Shown here: in pieces, positions 17,750-26,148 of the stretch
Position numbering within the stretch: position 1 is the first letter of the stretch
Layout: each line of letters starts with the position of its first letter
DNA from: Bacteroidota bacterium
GTDB taxonomy: Bacteria; Bacteroidota; Ignavibacteria; UBA10030; BY39
Reading direction: 5' to 3'
Assembly (NCBI GenBank): GCA_030682385.1
Contig: JAUXOG010000131.1
Coordinates: 1 to 32,375, forward strand
DNA length: 32,375 nucleotides
Program-made: the position numbers and the translations under genes
The notes under the pieces: model-generated
Databases searched by the model: none
Told to the model about the DNA's origin: nothing
Seen by the model: only the letters and a program-made list of their open reading frames with translations

Positions 17750-18700
17750 ATGAAAATTGCAGTAGTCGGTGGTGGTAACATCGGTGGTGTGCTAGTACAG
17801 GAAATCGTGCGACGTCGGCTGGCGCGCTATGTTGGCTTGGTGGATGTAAAAGGACCTGATCTATCCAAAGGTAAATGTTTGGACATCGCAGAAGGTTTAC
17901 CAATCATTTCATCGGATGTGGTGGTCGAAGGATCGAAAGAATACGACGTTATCGAAGGTGCGGATTTGGTGATTAACACGGCTGGCGTGCCGCGTGCTGC
18001 CCGTCCGGACGGCACTATTCCCACACGGGAAGAATTATTGGCTACCAATTTAAAGATTACCGACGCGGTGAGTGAAGGTATATCAAAATTTTGCCCGAAG
18101 GCAACTATCATTTCGATTGCCAATCCATTGGACGCTATTGTTTATCGTCTATTCATGAATTTAAAACCAGCGCGTGAAAAAATTATGGGTATGGCGGGGG
18201 TTTTAGATTCTGCACGTTACAGATATTTCATAGCAAATGAAGCCGGCGTAAGCGTTGAGAACGTAGAAGCTATGGTTCTTGGCGGCCACGGCGACGATAT
18301 GCTGCCGATCCGTTCGGCTTGCCGTATTGCCGGAATGCCGGTGGAAAAATTTATTGCTCCGGAAAAACTTGATGCTATCGAAGCTCGCACAAGACAGGCG
18401 GGCGGCGAGGTAGTAAAGTTATTGGGCAGCGGCTCGGCATTTGTTTCTCCGGCATGGGCGGCGTTGGAAATGGCAGAGGCGATTATTTTTGATAAGAAAA
18501 AGATTCTACCGGTTTGCACACTACTCAAGGGTGAGTACGGCGTAGATGGTTTATTTATCGGCGTGCCGGTCGTTTTAGGCGCGAAGGGTATTGAAAAAAT
18601 CATTGTTATGGATTTGACTGACAAGGAAAAAGAGGCTTTCGCAAAGTCCGTCACATCGGTAAAGAAATCGAGCGATGAAGTTCTGACCCTGTCGAAGTAA
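17750..18700 (+). CDS. mdh: Malate dehydrogenase (LDH-like), extended active-site loop
   Basis: TCA-cycle enzyme interconverting malate and oxaloacetate with NAD(H). The 316 residues show the Rossmann GGGNIGG at 7-13, D32 for NAD selectivity (VDVKG), NTAGVPR at 76-82, N125 in IANPLD, the D153/R156 pair in LDSARYRYF and the catalytic H180 in GGHGDDM. These assign it to the LDH-like MDH class. A very strong Shine-Dalgarno AAGGAGG (17738-17744) precedes the ATG by 5 bases. The mobile loop reads GVPRAARPDGTIPTREELL: 11 positions separate the two substrate-side arginines R82 and R93, against 6 in the usual GVPRKPGMSRDDLL form. It is monocistronic, between terminators at 17640 and 18766. Confidence 0.95.
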   Translation: MKIAVVGGGNIGGVLVQEIVRRRLARYVGLVDVKGPDLSKGKCLDIAEGLPIISSDVVVEGSKEYDVIEGADLVINTAGVPRAARPDGTIPTREELLATNLKITDAVSEGISKFCPKATIISIANPLDAIVYRLFMNLKPAREKIMGMAGVLDSARYRYFIANEAGVSVENVEAMVLGGHGDDMLPIRSACRIAGMPVEKFIAPEKLDAIEARTRQAGGEVVKLLGSGSAFVSPAWAALEMAEAIIFDKKKILPVCTLLKGEYGVDGLFIGVPVVLGAKGIEKIIVMDLTDKEKEAFAKSVTSVKKSSDEVLTLSK

Positions 18701-18765
18701 ATAAATCAGCAGCAGTTGCGGCTGCAAAAGAGAATTCTACTTTGTGCAGTATTTCTAATTTATGC

Positions 18766-18809
18766 AAGAGCCATTTCTACCGTTTATAGGTGTTATGGCT
18801 CTTTTTTTT
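18766..18809 (+). terminator. Rho-independent terminator after mdh
   Basis: AAGAGCCAT (18766-18774) pairs perfectly with ATGGCTCTT (18795-18803) and is followed by a run of eight T (18802-18809). Confidence 0.88.
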
Positions 18810-18851
18810 AACTTGGTTGATGTCACATTTTTTTTAATAGAAACTGATAAA

Positions 18852-18978
18852 TTACTGAAGTTACGCAAAAGAGTCATTCTGAACGAAGTGAAGAATCTTA
18901 AACCTCAAATTCGAGCTATTTTTAGATGTTTCGCTTCGCTCAACATGACAAAAAGTCAATTCTGCGTAACTTCAGTAA
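18852..18978. mobile_element. 127-base MITE-like element with 16-base terminal inverted repeats
   Basis: TTACTGAAGTTACGCA (18852-18867) is repeated exactly in inverted form at 18963-18978. Inside lies a second, imperfect inverted pair, GTCATTCTGAACGAAG... at 18873 and ...CTTCGCTCAACATGAC ending at 18949, which matches the dispersed GTCATTCTGAGCGAAGCGAAGAATCT repeat class. No transposase is encoded. It sits between the mdh terminator and the start of the S15-like gene, 29 bases from its ATG, and so may affect that gene's promoter. No clear target duplication could be assigned. Confidence 0.72.
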
Positions 18979-19007
18979 ATTATAAAAAAACAGAAGGCTT
19001 GCTCGGA

Positions 19008-20891
19008 ATGAAATTTATCTACTGTATAGTGTTATTTAGCTTAATCTTTTCTTCTTTCAGTTTTGCACAAACAAGGCACGATGTTTTTGTTCCGGTGGGA
19101 AACAACGACAGCCTGGATGCTACATACTTTGTTCCGAGTAGTGCGCCGCCAGCGTCGGGTTATCCTGTGCTGTTATATGTTCACGGGTTCGGAGGAAGTA
19201 AAAATTCTACAATCCCATCCGTTGAGGGCTATGCAAAAAGTAGTTATCTCACCCTCTGTTATACCGTCCGTGGTCACGGATATTCCTCTGGTAATTCCAC
19301 TATTATGTCAACACGCGAGCGATTGGATTTAACCGAGGTTGTTAATTTTGTCCGCTCACTTCCAAACGTTGATACTAACTCAATCGGCATTATTGGCGGC
19401 TCGCAAGGCGGGCTTCACGGGCTTTGGGCTATAGTTGATAATTTGCCGGTTAAAGCAGTATCGGCTGATGTGATCGTTCCGCGCTGGGCGTCTGATATGT
19501 TTGCTAATGGCGCTGTCAGAAGAACAGTTGCGGTTCTTTTGAAAACCGCGACTGTTAGATACGACCCAATACGAGATACATTGTGGAATTTACTCAGTCG
19601 CGACTCTTTCGATTCCATTTATTCCATTTTCACGCCGCCGCGTGATGTTGATACCACTGTTCTGCAATCTTCACAAAAGCCGCTGATGACTTTTATTAAA
19701 TATCAGGACTATTATTTTGAAGCAAGCGATGGAATCGCCAACATAGTAAGTTATCCTGGTTTGAAGAAAATGTATTTGGGAACCGGTGGACATTTTTCGG
19801 ACGATAATTACGACCAGTGGCAGTATCAATTTTCATGGATAACACGATGGTTCAAACATTTTCTGAGAAATATTAATACTGGATTCTTTGATGAACCTAA
19901 ATACACGTACGCTTACAGCAGTCTTCCGATGGATTCTTTGGGATATTTCAAGTGGAAACAACACGAGATTAATGAACTACCGTTTCAGAATATTGTCCCT
20001 CACCGGTTTTACTTGCATTCCGGGGGCAGTCTAAAATATTCGCTACCGGCTTCAGCAAACGATGTTGCAGAGCTGATAAACGACTACCGTGACACTACTT
20101 ATAATCTCAACAGAGCCTGGAGCGAGGGATTTAAAGGGCTTTGGTTCGACTCTGCTTTCATTAAGCGAACAGTGACATTCGAAACAACTCCGTTAAACAC
20201 AAGCGCACTTATGTTTGGCTCTCCACGGATCAATTTCTATCTAAAATCTTCTTCCGAAAAATTCCCGATTAACGTTCAGATATACGAGGTTGACAGTTTA
20301 GATAATAAATATTTTGTCAATCGGATAAATTACGTATCGCGCGGTAATCAAATCAACCAAATATTTCCTGTTGACGTTCGCGGTTTCTTTCATTCACACG
20401 AATTCCAGGCTAACAACAGAATCAGAATTGAAATCACAAATATTGATAAAACAAACAGGAAATTGTTAGGCAGCTTGCCGTACGTTCTGCCTGTTTTTAA
20501 ATACAGCCGCAATGAAATATTTTTAAACGAAAATTATGCTTCATATATCGAGCTACCTTTATTGACAAACGAATACGTATTAAAAGTTTCAGAACAAACA
20601 CCAAGCACTTTCTATCTCTCTCAAAATTATCCGAATCCGTTTAATTCGACAACAGCGTTCGAATATTCTCTTCCTCAAAATGCTCATGTAACTTTGAAAG
20701 TTTACGACATATTAGGCAGGGAAGTCAGAACATTGTTCGAGGGGAAACAATTTGCCGGCACTTACAAAGCAACCTTTAATGCCGATCAGCTTGCGAGTGG
20801 TGTATATTTCTATAGATTAATAACAGCCGTAAACGATAATAATGTAAACAATTTATCGGGATATACGCGAAAAATGATTTTAATAAAATAA
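19008..20891 (+). CDS. Secreted S15/X-Pro dipeptidyl-peptidase-like hydrolase with T9SS sorting domain
   Basis: The start at ATG 19008 was chosen because it begins a clean signal peptide (MKFIYCIVLFSLIFSSFSFA, cleavage near AQT). The open frame further upstream only reads through the terminator and the MITE. The mature part has an alpha/beta hydrolase with VHGFGGSK, nucleophile S132 in GGSQGGLHG, probable D234 and H262 in GTGGHFSDD. A beta-sandwich like the PepX C-terminal domain follows (about 390-520). Residues about 545-627 are a T9SS type A sorting domain: YLSQNYPNPFN, LKVYDILGREV, SGVYFYRL and a basic end. The 627-residue enzyme is predicted to be exported across the outer membrane by T9SS. 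The preferred substrate (peptide or ester) is unclear. Confidence 0.87.
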   Translation: MKFIYCIVLFSLIFSSFSFAQTRHDVFVPVGNNDSLDATYFVPSSAPPASGYPVLLYVHGFGGSKNSTIPSVEGYAKSSYLTLCYTVRGHGYSSGNSTIMSTRERLDLTEVVNFVRSLPNVDTNSIGIIGGSQGGLHGLWAIVDNLPVKAVSADVIVPRWASDMFANGAVRRTVAVLLKTATVRYDPIRDTLWNLLSRDSFDSIYSIFTPPRDVDTTVLQSSQKPLMTFIKYQDYYFEASDGIANIVSYPGLKKMYLGTGGHFSDDNYDQWQYQFSWITRWFKHFLRNINTGFFDEPKYTYAYSSLPMDSLGYFKWKQHEINELPFQNIVPHRFYLHSGGSLKYSLPASANDVAELINDYRDTTYNLNRAWSEGFKGLWFDSAFIKRTVTFETTPLNTSALMFGSPRINFYLKSSSEKFPINVQIYEVDSLDNKYFVNRINYVSRGNQINQIFPVDVRGFFHSHEFQANNRIRIEITNIDKTNRKLLGSLPYVLPVFKYSRNEIFLNENYASYIELPLLTNEYVLKVSEQTPSTFYLSQNYPNPFNSTTAFEYSLPQNAHVTLKVYDILGREVRTLFEGKQFAGTYKATFNADQLASGVYFYRLITAVNDNNVNNLSGYTRKMILIK

Positions 20892-20902
20892 AAATTACTT
20901 GA

Positions 20903-20930
20903 TTGTTTGGAATTATTTTACGTATATTAT
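20903..20930 (+). promoter_or_regulatory. Candidate promoter of the TPR-larE gene group
   Basis: TTGTTT (20903-20908) and TATTAT (20925-20930) are separated by 16 bases in an AT-rich gap, about 50 bases before the TPR gene start, which has GGAG close to its ATG. Confidence 0.4.
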
Positions 20931-20981
20931 GTTAGTATATGAAACGATGCAAAATAAAAATATTAATAGATCGGAGAAACT

Positions 20982-22388
20982 ATGGACACATACAATTTCG
21001 ACGAATCTGATGATATAGATCAGCCAAGGAACCAATATAACGAAACAAAGGATCTTCGGGATAAAATAAAGAATACAAATGGAAAACTCAGCGCTGAAAC
21101 TTTAGAAGATGTAGTGAACCTCTTCATCGAAGAAGGAGACTACGCAAACGCGCTGTTTTATATAGATATGCTGATTGAGCAGAATTCATACAGCTCTGAA
21201 TTCTGGCAAATGAAAGGGAACATACTGAGTTTGTTAGAGAAGTATGAAGAAGCGCTCGAAGCATTCCAAAAATCATTGATGTTAAATCCTTCAGACAATG
21301 AAGTTATTTTATATAAGGGGATAGTTCTCGAACATTTGAACAGGTTTGAGGAAGCGAATGAATGTTTTAATAAAGCCATTGAAGATGAGCCAGATAACGA
21401 AGACGCTCTCTTCTCGAAGGCGATTATGCTTGAAAAAATGGGAAAATACCACGAAGCCCTCCCAATTTTAAAACATCTCCTTCAAATAAAGCCGGATGAC
21501 AAATTATTAATATATGAAGTCGGCTTTTGTTACGATATGATGAACAAGTTCGATGACGCTCTCCGATATTACAAAAAAAATTTAGAACTCTATCCGTTCA
21601 ATTATAACGCTTGGTACAACTGCGGTATCATTTATAACCGGTTAACGTTTTACATGAAAGCTATCGATCATTATGATATGGCGATCACAATAAACGAGAA
21701 CTTTACGTCGGCTTGGTACAACAAGGGAAACACTTTTGCCAACTTGGGAAAATTGTACGATGCGGTCGAATGCTACCAACATGCTATCCGGATCGATTCT
21801 GATGACTCGCATGCCTGGCATAATATGGGCAACGCTTATCAGGAATTAGGGGAATACGACCAAGCGATCAAATGTTTTACTCAGGCGATAAAGATCGATT
21901 CGGCTCACTACGAATCATACTACGCGCGAGGTGTTTCCTACGACTATCTAAAAAAATACCGGAAAGCTTTAGAAGATTACAACCGTGCTTTGATGTTATT
22001 CAAAAACGATTCCGACTTATGGTATGCAAAAGCTGATACTTCCTATAGTTTAGGATATTGGCGCGATGCACTGATCAGTTATAAGATGGCTTTGAAAATT
22101 AATCCGGAAAATTTATATGCTTTGTTCGATTTGGCTGAAACACTCCTCGAGTACGGTTACTATAAACAATCATTAAAATCTTATAACAAATGTATTGATC
22201 TAAAATCCGACTGGGCAGATGCCTACTATGGAAAAGCAAAAGTTCTTTTCCTTCTGCAAAAACATCACGAAGCAATTGAATCGTTGAGAAAATCTTTCAC
22301 GATAGATGAAACCAAGAAAGAGCTTTTCGAAACGGAATTTCCGGGCGTCCGTTCAATCAAAGAATTTGTGCAGTTGTTAAAAAAATAA
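20982..22388 (+). CDS. Tetratricopeptide-repeat protein
   Basis: A 468-residue cytoplasmic protein with no signal peptide and no membrane segment. After an acidic N-terminus (MDTYNFDESDDID), nearly the whole length is made of about eleven 34-residue TPR units with the usual W/Y...G/A...Y/F...A...P spacing, for example AWYNKGNTFANLGKLYDAVE and AWHNMGNAYQELGEYDQAIK. TPR arrays are protein-binding scaffolds. Partner and pathway cannot be read from sequence. It is followed by larE after 24 bases and then two genes for exported proteins at 11- and 8-base gaps, so it probably leads a four-gene transcript. Confidence 0.92.
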   Translation: MDTYNFDESDDIDQPRNQYNETKDLRDKIKNTNGKLSAETLEDVVNLFIEEGDYANALFYIDMLIEQNSYSSEFWQMKGNILSLLEKYEEALEAFQKSLMLNPSDNEVILYKGIVLEHLNRFEEANECFNKAIEDEPDNEDALFSKAIMLEKMGKYHEALPILKHLLQIKPDDKLLIYEVGFCYDMMNKFDDALRYYKKNLELYPFNYNAWYNCGIIYNRLTFYMKAIDHYDMAITINENFTSAWYNKGNTFANLGKLYDAVECYQHAIRIDSDDSHAWHNMGNAYQELGEYDQAIKCFTQAIKIDSAHYESYYARGVSYDYLKKYRKALEDYNRALMLFKNDSDLWYAKADTSYSLGYWRDALISYKMALKINPENLYALFDLAETLLEYGYYKQSLKSYNKCIDLKSDWADAYYGKAKVLFLLQKHHEAIESLRKSFTIDETKKELFETEFPGVRSIKEFVQLLKK

Positions 22389-22412
22389 TTCTTTCCATAC
22401 ATTCTTCCACAC

Positions 22413-23270
22413 ATGACTTTACAATCGAGCATTAAATATAACCGTCTCAGGCAAATTTTGTCTGAGATGGGAAACGTTGTTATTGGTTTTTCGGGAGGCG
22501 TTGACAGTACGCTTCTTTTAAAAGTTGCAACCGATGTGTTAGGCGATAAAGCTTTAGCCGTAATCGGAAAATCTGAAACTTATCCCGCCCGCGAATACGA
22601 AGAAGCCGAAACCTTTGCGAAAAGCATCGGAGCGAATTACTTCGTCGTTTACACAGAAGAAACCGATAACTTAAAATTCAAAGAGAACCCGCCCGACAGG
22701 TGTTACTACTGCAAAACCGAATTGTTTTCAAAGCTTTCTGCAATTGCTGCTGAAAAAAAAATCAAATGGATTGCAGACGGAACCAATAAAGATGACTTGC
22801 AGGATTTCAGACCGGGATTGAAAGCAGTTCACGAGAAAAATGTCCGCTCACCTCTGCTCGAAGCCGGATTGACCAAACAAGATATACGAGAAATCTCGAA
22901 GGAGCTTTCGCTTACGACATGGGACAAGCAATCGTTTGCTTGTTTGTCGTCCCGTTTCCCGTACGGTTTTGGAATCGATAAGGAAAAATTAAAAAAAATT
23001 GATGATGCCGAAACTTTGTTACGCGATAATGGTTTCAAATATTTCCGCGTCCGGCATCACGACGACAAAACAATACGCATCGAGGTCGGTAAAAACGAAA
23101 TCGAAAAATTTTTAGATAAAAATTTACGCGAGTTGTTAGTTCAAAAAATTAAAGAAATCGGTTTTACTTATATCACACTTGATTTAGAAGGATACCGCAC
23201 CGGCTCGATGAACGAAGTATTGACCCAAACCGAAACCGAAAATTATTTAACCAATCACAAACAAATATAA
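22413..23270 (+). CDS. larE: ATP-dependent sulfur transferase LarE (nickel-pincer cofactor synthesis)
   Basis: A PP-loop enzyme that adenylates the carboxylates of the LarB product and inserts sulfur to make the nickel-pincer nucleotide used by lactate racemase LarA and relatives. The PP-loop SGGVDS is at 27-32; FRPGLKA, SSRFPYG and YITLDLEGYRTGSMNE are typical. Three cysteines stand out: C97 and C100 in DRCYYCK, and C177 in FACLSS, the site of the sacrificial cysteine in the Lactobacillus enzyme. The Lactobacillus protein lacks the CxxC pair, whereas homologues with all three cysteines can carry an iron-sulfur cluster and act catalytically, so that type is likely here. No larA, larB or larC lies in the window. 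Length 285 residues, normal. Confidence 0.92.
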   Translation: MTLQSSIKYNRLRQILSEMGNVVIGFSGGVDSTLLLKVATDVLGDKALAVIGKSETYPAREYEEAETFAKSIGANYFVVYTEETDNLKFKENPPDRCYYCKTELFSKLSAIAAEKKIKWIADGTNKDDLQDFRPGLKAVHEKNVRSPLLEAGLTKQDIREISKELSLTTWDKQSFACLSSRFPYGFGIDKEKLKKIDDAETLLRDNGFKYFRVRHHDDKTIRIEVGKNEIEKFLDKNLRELLVQKIKEIGFTYITLDLEGYRTGSMNEVLTQTETENYLTNHKQI

Positions 23271-23281
23271 CCGACTTAACC

Positions 23282-23878
23282 ATGTTAAAACAAAATTTTA
23301 AAATATTAAACAGCATATTGATATTCTGTTTTTTGAGTGCTTTACCGGCATTTGCACAGCGTTCAAAACCAATGAATATCGAAGACCTTGTAAAAAAATC
23401 TGAAGTAATTATTCACGGGGTCGTAGAAAAAGTTGAAAGCGGAAAGGATGCTCAATCCGGACTGCTGGTTACTTACATAACAATCAATGTTTATGAAAAT
23501 TTCAGCGGTGCCCAAACAGGCAAATACACATTCAAACAATACGGCGGAAAAGCAGACGGTCTTGCTTATTTTCCTGCCGGCAGTCCCCGATATACCGAAA
23601 ACGAAGAAGTTGTCCTGATGCTATATCCTCAAAGCACAAAAGGAATGCAGAGCCCGGTAGGTATGGAACAAGGGAAATTTTCGGTCGTAACTGACAATCG
23701 TTCAGGAAAAAAGTTTGTCCAAAATAAAACACCTAATCCGAATTTGTTCAAACATTTGAAATACCCGAAAACAGTTTCCGACAAAAAGTGGCTTAAACCC
23801 GTTCGTATCGAAAAATACGACTATGCTGAATTCGCTGAAACCGTTCGTAAACTTGTAACAACATTAAAAACTAAATAG
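23282..23878 (+). CDS. Exported protein of unknown function, paired with the metalloprotease gene
   Basis: A 198-residue protein with a signal peptide (FKILNSILIFCFLSALPAFA, cleavage near AQR). The mature part starts NIEDLVKKSEVIIHGVVEKVES and continues with ITINVYENFSG, FKQYGGKADG and YTENEEVVLML, a beta-rich pattern. Small exported proteins with this plan (a DLV-xxSE-II-G-V opening, then a YGG-x-G strand and an E-x-V-LML strand) are often found next to matrixin-like proteases in this bacterial group, as far as I recall, but I know no named function. It has no sorting domain, so it is probably periplasmic. The metalloprotease gene follows after 8 bases. Confidence 0.8.
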   Translation: MLKQNFKILNSILIFCFLSALPAFAQRSKPMNIEDLVKKSEVIIHGVVEKVESGKDAQSGLLVTYITINVYENFSGAQTGKYTFKQYGGKADGLAYFPAGSPRYTENEEVVLMLYPQSTKGMQSPVGMEQGKFSVVTDNRSGKKFVQNKTPNPNLFKHLKYPKTVSDKKWLKPVRIEKYDYAEFAETVRKLVTTLKTK

Positions 23879-23886
23879 GAAACGAG

Positions 23887-25866
23887 ATGCAGAAACTTCT
23901 AATACTAATTGCCTGTTTGTTAATTTACATTCAATTCTCTTTAATTACTTTTGCAGGTGGGCCTCTAACAACTTACCAAAGTCGGTCGATAGTATATAAA
24001 ACTATGCCGATAACTTACCGGACTGATAAAGGAAATTTAGGCGCCTTCTCAAATCTGACGGCAAAAAATCTGACAATCGAAAGTTTCCAAGTTTGGCAGG
24101 ATGTTGCATCGTCGAATGTTGCGTTCACAAATCAAGGCGAGCTGCCTGTTGATGTTGATGGAACAAATTTTACAAACTACCTGGATAATTTTTCTGACGG
24201 AATTAATCCCGTTGTTTTCGATAATAACGGAGCGATAATTGATGCGATCTTTGGCATTGGTGCAAGCGACGATATTTTAGGATATGCAGGATCAGCTTAT
24301 TATGATGCAGGTCCCGACGCGGGTTACTACGCTGAGGGCGAGGCTGTGTTAAACGGAAAATTTTCGCAACCGCCTTACAGTCTTACCGAAATCCAATATA
24401 AAGCCACTATAGTTCACGAGCTTGGGCATTTTATCGGACTTGACCATACGCAAATCAACGATGACTTTGCCGGCGATGGAAATCCTGCAAATGATATTTA
24501 TATTCCAACAATGTATCCTACTGCGACTGATGATGACGTGTCGTTAGCAAGTTTGAATCCGGACGATATAGCTGCTGTAAGCTTTTTGTATCCCGAACCT
24601 TCCTTCGCAGCTTCCACAGGAAAAATTAGTGGCACGGCAGTTCGTTTTGATAATTCTGTTGTGCGAGGGGCCAACGTTGTTGCAATTAGTACAACCGATT
24701 CGTTGATGAATCAAATTTCTACTGTTACCGATTATTTTGTTCAAAATACAGGCGCCTATACTATACATGGTTTGTCGGCAGGAAATTATTTTATTAAAAT
24801 TGAACCTGTAATTCCATCCTTCACAGGTGGTTCAAGTGTGGGTCCGTATGCCGAAGATGGAAGCGGCATCTCATTTATTAATCCGGTTTTAGCTGAGTAT
24901 TATAACGGACAGAACGAGTCGCACGACCCGTTAATTGATTCCGTGAATGCGCGAGTATCTGTATCGGTGAATGTGGGTTTGACAACGAGTGGAATAAATA
25001 TTCTTGCCAACAAAGTGCCCGACCAGCCGTTAACAAATATTTTGGAATACCACGGAACTCCCACATACATCATTGAATTGCCATCGGAATTTGAAGATAT
25101 CGCTTATGCGGTACGGTTTACACCGGGTGCGGATGCCAAGTTAAAACGAACAGAGTTTTTAATAAACGGTGGAACAAATGGAATTAAAGGCAACGGAACA
25201 TTGAAAGTAACAGTTCATAATGACACAACTGGAAGTTTAGGCGGTATTCCCGGAACTCAAATCGGGTCTGCCATCAATATTCCTTTTTCGAGTTTAACAA
25301 AAGGTGTTTTTAATACTGTCGATTTGAGTCCGCTTAATATTACTATCCCGAAAGATGTAAATTTTCATGTTGTGTTTCAGGTTATCGGAGTTGCGGGGGA
25401 TACACTTCAATTTATCGCCGATGGCGGCGCGAACCCAACAAACCGTAGTTCGTCTCTTTTTGATGCAGGTAGCGGTTTACAATGGTATAATTTTCTGGAT
25501 GCAAAAAATTTCGGAAGCGGTGAAAATTTAGTTATCCGAACAGTTGTAGATTTGCTAACATCGGCACGAGAGGAAGAAACTTTATTGCAGGATAATTATG
25601 CATTGATGCAGAATTATCCAAACCCGTTTAATCCTGTTACACGAATAAACTATGCATTGCCTGATGCAGGATATGTAACGTTTAAAGTTTACGATGTTCT
25701 CGGTCGTGAAGTAGCAACACTTGTAAATGAATTTAAAGAAGCAGGATATTATTCGGTTGATTTTGATGCGTCATCTACCTCAGGTGGATTGTCGAGCGGT
25801 ATTTATTTCTACAAACTTAATGCAGGCTCGTACACATCGGTGAAGAAGATGATATTGGCAAGGTAA
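23887..25866 (+). CDS. T9SS-exported matrixin-like zinc metalloprotease
   Basis: A 659-residue secreted protein. The signal peptide is about 1-23. The protease domain (about 30-240) carries the extended zinc motif HELGHFIGLDH, with zinc ligands H177, H181 and H187 and catalytic E178; a later PTMYP supplies the Met-turn of metzincins. A carboxypeptidase-regulatory-like beta domain follows (about 243-310, GKISGTAVRFDNSVVRGANV), then a further beta-sandwich (about 385-560). The last 85 residues are a T9SS type A sorting domain (LMQNYPNPFNPVTRINYALP, FKVYDVLGREVATL, SGIYFYKL). It degrades extracellular protein, substrate unknown. It ends the plus-strand run and is convergent with the kinase gene at 26149. 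Confidence 0.93.
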   Translation: MQKLLILIACLLIYIQFSLITFAGGPLTTYQSRSIVYKTMPITYRTDKGNLGAFSNLTAKNLTIESFQVWQDVASSNVAFTNQGELPVDVDGTNFTNYLDNFSDGINPVVFDNNGAIIDAIFGIGASDDILGYAGSAYYDAGPDAGYYAEGEAVLNGKFSQPPYSLTEIQYKATIVHELGHFIGLDHTQINDDFAGDGNPANDIYIPTMYPTATDDDVSLASLNPDDIAAVSFLYPEPSFAASTGKISGTAVRFDNSVVRGANVVAISTTDSLMNQISTVTDYFVQNTGAYTIHGLSAGNYFIKIEPVIPSFTGGSSVGPYAEDGSGISFINPVLAEYYNGQNESHDPLIDSVNARVSVSVNVGLTTSGINILANKVPDQPLTNILEYHGTPTYIIELPSEFEDIAYAVRFTPGADAKLKRTEFLINGGTNGIKGNGTLKVTVHNDTTGSLGGIPGTQIGSAINIPFSSLTKGVFNTVDLSPLNITIPKDVNFHVVFQVIGVAGDTLQFIADGGANPTNRSSSLFDAGSGLQWYNFLDAKNFGSGENLVIRTVVDLLTSAREEETLLQDNYALMQNYPNPFNPVTRINYALPDAGYVTFKVYDVLGREVATLVNEFKEAGYYSVDFDASSTSGGLSSGIYFYKLNAGSYTSVKKMILAR

Positions 25867-25994
25867 TGGTTAATCCTCCTACTCCGCCAAAGGCGGATTC
25901 GGCGGACAAGTGGTCAATCCTCCTACGCCACTTTGTGGCTTCGGCGGACAAGTGGTTAATCCTCCTACGCCACTTTGTGGCTTCGGCGGACAAG
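25867..25994. repeat. Three tandem hairpin repeats (44, 42, 42 bases)
   Basis: Unit boundaries are 25867-25910, 25911-25952 and 25953-25994, each running from TGGTTAATCCTCCTAC (unit 2 has TGGTC) to TTCGGCGGACAAG. The first unit has the stem CCGCC-AAA-GGCGG; units 2 and 3 have GCCAC-TTT-GTGGC. The pairing is kept while the bases change. The array lies between the 3' ends of two convergent genes. The rest of the gap to 26148 holds two weaker hairpins (CGTGA/TCACG near 26038-26066 and GCGGAG/CTCCGC near 26081-26109) and no gene. Confidence 0.85.
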
Positions 25995-26148
25995 TGGCTA
26001 ATAGTCAATGATTCAATGGATAAATGAAGTGGTGAATCGTGAAAGTTAATTTTTTTATTTCTCACGACTGAATCGGTTAAATGCGGAGTGTTTAATTCTC
26101 CCGTTCTCCGCTTCACCCCATCACCGTTTCGCCGATTCTCAATGAGAA

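Noticed and set aside
18762-19007. 82-codon N-terminal extension of the S15-like hydrolase gene
   Set aside because: It translates through the mdh terminator and the MITE-like palindromes. A clean signal peptide begins at ATG 19008.
25867-25994. Tandem repeats as a possible CRISPR array
   Set aside because: The units abut directly with no unique spacers; they are hairpin repeats.
25817-26116. Minus-strand open frame with repeated HLSAEATKWRRRI units
   Set aside because: It is only the translation of the tandem hairpin repeats and has no conserved domain.
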